Shown: piece after piece, positions 5,422-5,570 of the stretch
Layout: every line of letters begins with the position of its first letter
Position numbering within the stretch: position 1 is the first letter of the stretch
Assembly: GCA_019239585.1 (NCBI GenBank)
Contig: JAFAZU010000337.1
Location: 1-5,570, forward strand
Direction of reading: 5' to 3'
Origin: Acidobacteriaceae bacterium
Lineage (GTDB): Bacteria; Acidobacteriota; Terriglobia; Bryobacterales; Bryobacteraceae
DNA length: 5,570 bases
Made by a program: the position numbers and the translations under genes
Notes under the pieces: generated by a model
The model's database searches: none
The model's input: the letters and a program-made list of their open reading frames with translations, nothing else
What the model was told of the DNA's origin: nothing

Positions 5422-5427
5422 ATGGAA
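5418..5427. repeat. 10-bp palindrome over the alkA-like start codon
   Basis: TTCCATGGAA is a perfect palindrome whose centre is the ATG at 5422-5424. It has no spacer, so it suits a dimeric DNA-binding protein better than an RNA hairpin. A sequence this short can arise by chance. Confidence 0.4.
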
Positions 5428-5570
5428 ATTGCCACGAAACATCTTCGAAACGCTGACCCGGTGTTGGCCGAAATCATACGCCGTGTCGGACCTTGCGAGT
5501 TGATGGAACGCGAACCCACTTTCGAGACGCTGGCCCGCTCGATTACGTTCCAGCAGTTAAGCGGGAAAGC
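5422..5570 (+). CDS. DNA-3-methyladenine glycosylase (AlkA-type), 5' part only
   Basis: The frame is open from the ATG at 5422 to the window edge, giving 49 whole codons. The translated start includes HLRNADPVLAEIIRRVGP (7-24) and, at 38-49, ARSITFQQLSGK. Both match the opening of helix-hairpin-helix base-excision glycosylases of the AlkA/DNA-3-methyladenine glycosylase II family, in which 'L.….DP.l…I…G' is followed by 'l…Iv.QQlS.kaA'. These enzymes remove alkylated bases such as 3-methyladenine from DNA. The helix-hairpin-helix and the catalytic aspartate would lie beyond the window and cannot be checked. A weak ACAGG lies 11 bp before the start. The gene is divergent from the VWA-protein gene, with which it shares no obvious function. 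Confidence 0.8.
   Translation, partial: MEIATKHLRNADPVLAEIIRRVGPCELMEREPTFETLARSITFQQLSGK

Noticed and set aside
5162..5503. Plus-strand open frame of 113 codons across the VWA gene start and the alkA-like gene
   Set aside because: It covers two better-supported genes in other frames and the divergent promoter, and it has no recognisable domain.
1..5570. Search for tRNA genes, CRISPR arrays, transposases, terminal repeats, toxin-antitoxin or defence genes
   Set aside because: None was seen; the window is densely filled with ordinary chromosomal genes.

Overview
The window looks like ordinary chromosomal DNA from a free-living Gram-negative-type bacterium, most likely an Acidobacteriota member (Terriglobia/'Acidobacteriia'-like). 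The main clue is the minus-strand gene at 4318-5373. It reads as a secreted von Willebrand A protein of the kind named after Acidobacteria ('VWFA-related Acidobacterial domain'). The moderately GC-rich composition, an exported class C beta-lactamase-like serine hydrolase with a DUF3471-like tail, and a degenerate PilZ-like protein all fit. The assignment rests on family resemblance read by eye; there is no rRNA or other phylogenetic marker here.

Layout. A LysR-family regulator (14-943) is followed after 8 bp by a small tail-anchored protein of unknown function (952-1320) and then by a small PilZ-like protein (best start 1362, end 1742). These three may be cotranscribed. After a 108-bp gap that holds a plausible sigma70-type promoter comes the exported serine hydrolase (1851-3392). 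After a further 60 bp comes a stand-alone RmlD-like dTDP-4-dehydrorhamnose reductase (3453-4340). Its 3' end overlaps by 23 bp, tail to tail, with the VWA-protein gene on the minus strand (4318-5373). A 48-bp divergent intergenic region separates that gene from the 5' end of an AlkA-type DNA-3-methyladenine glycosylase gene (5422 onward), which is cut by the window edge.

The genes do not form an obvious pathway: a regulator, two small unknowns, an envelope serine hydrolase, a nucleotide-sugar reductase, a secreted VWA protein and a DNA-repair enzyme. I see no mobile element, CRISPR array, RNA gene, toxin-antitoxin pair or defence locus, and I do not claim a new system.

The more interesting signals are in the control regions. 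Several starts lack a Shine-Dalgarno sequence. Two of them have the same hexamer TATGCT 6-8 nt before the start codon and a third has GATAAT 10 nt before it, which is the geometry of leaderless transcripts. The serine hydrolase start is preceded by an anti-Shine-Dalgarno-like CTCCTCCT. Perfect inverted repeats overlap the start codons of the rmlD-like and alkA-like genes, and two perfect 9-bp-arm inverted repeats lie inside coding sequence.
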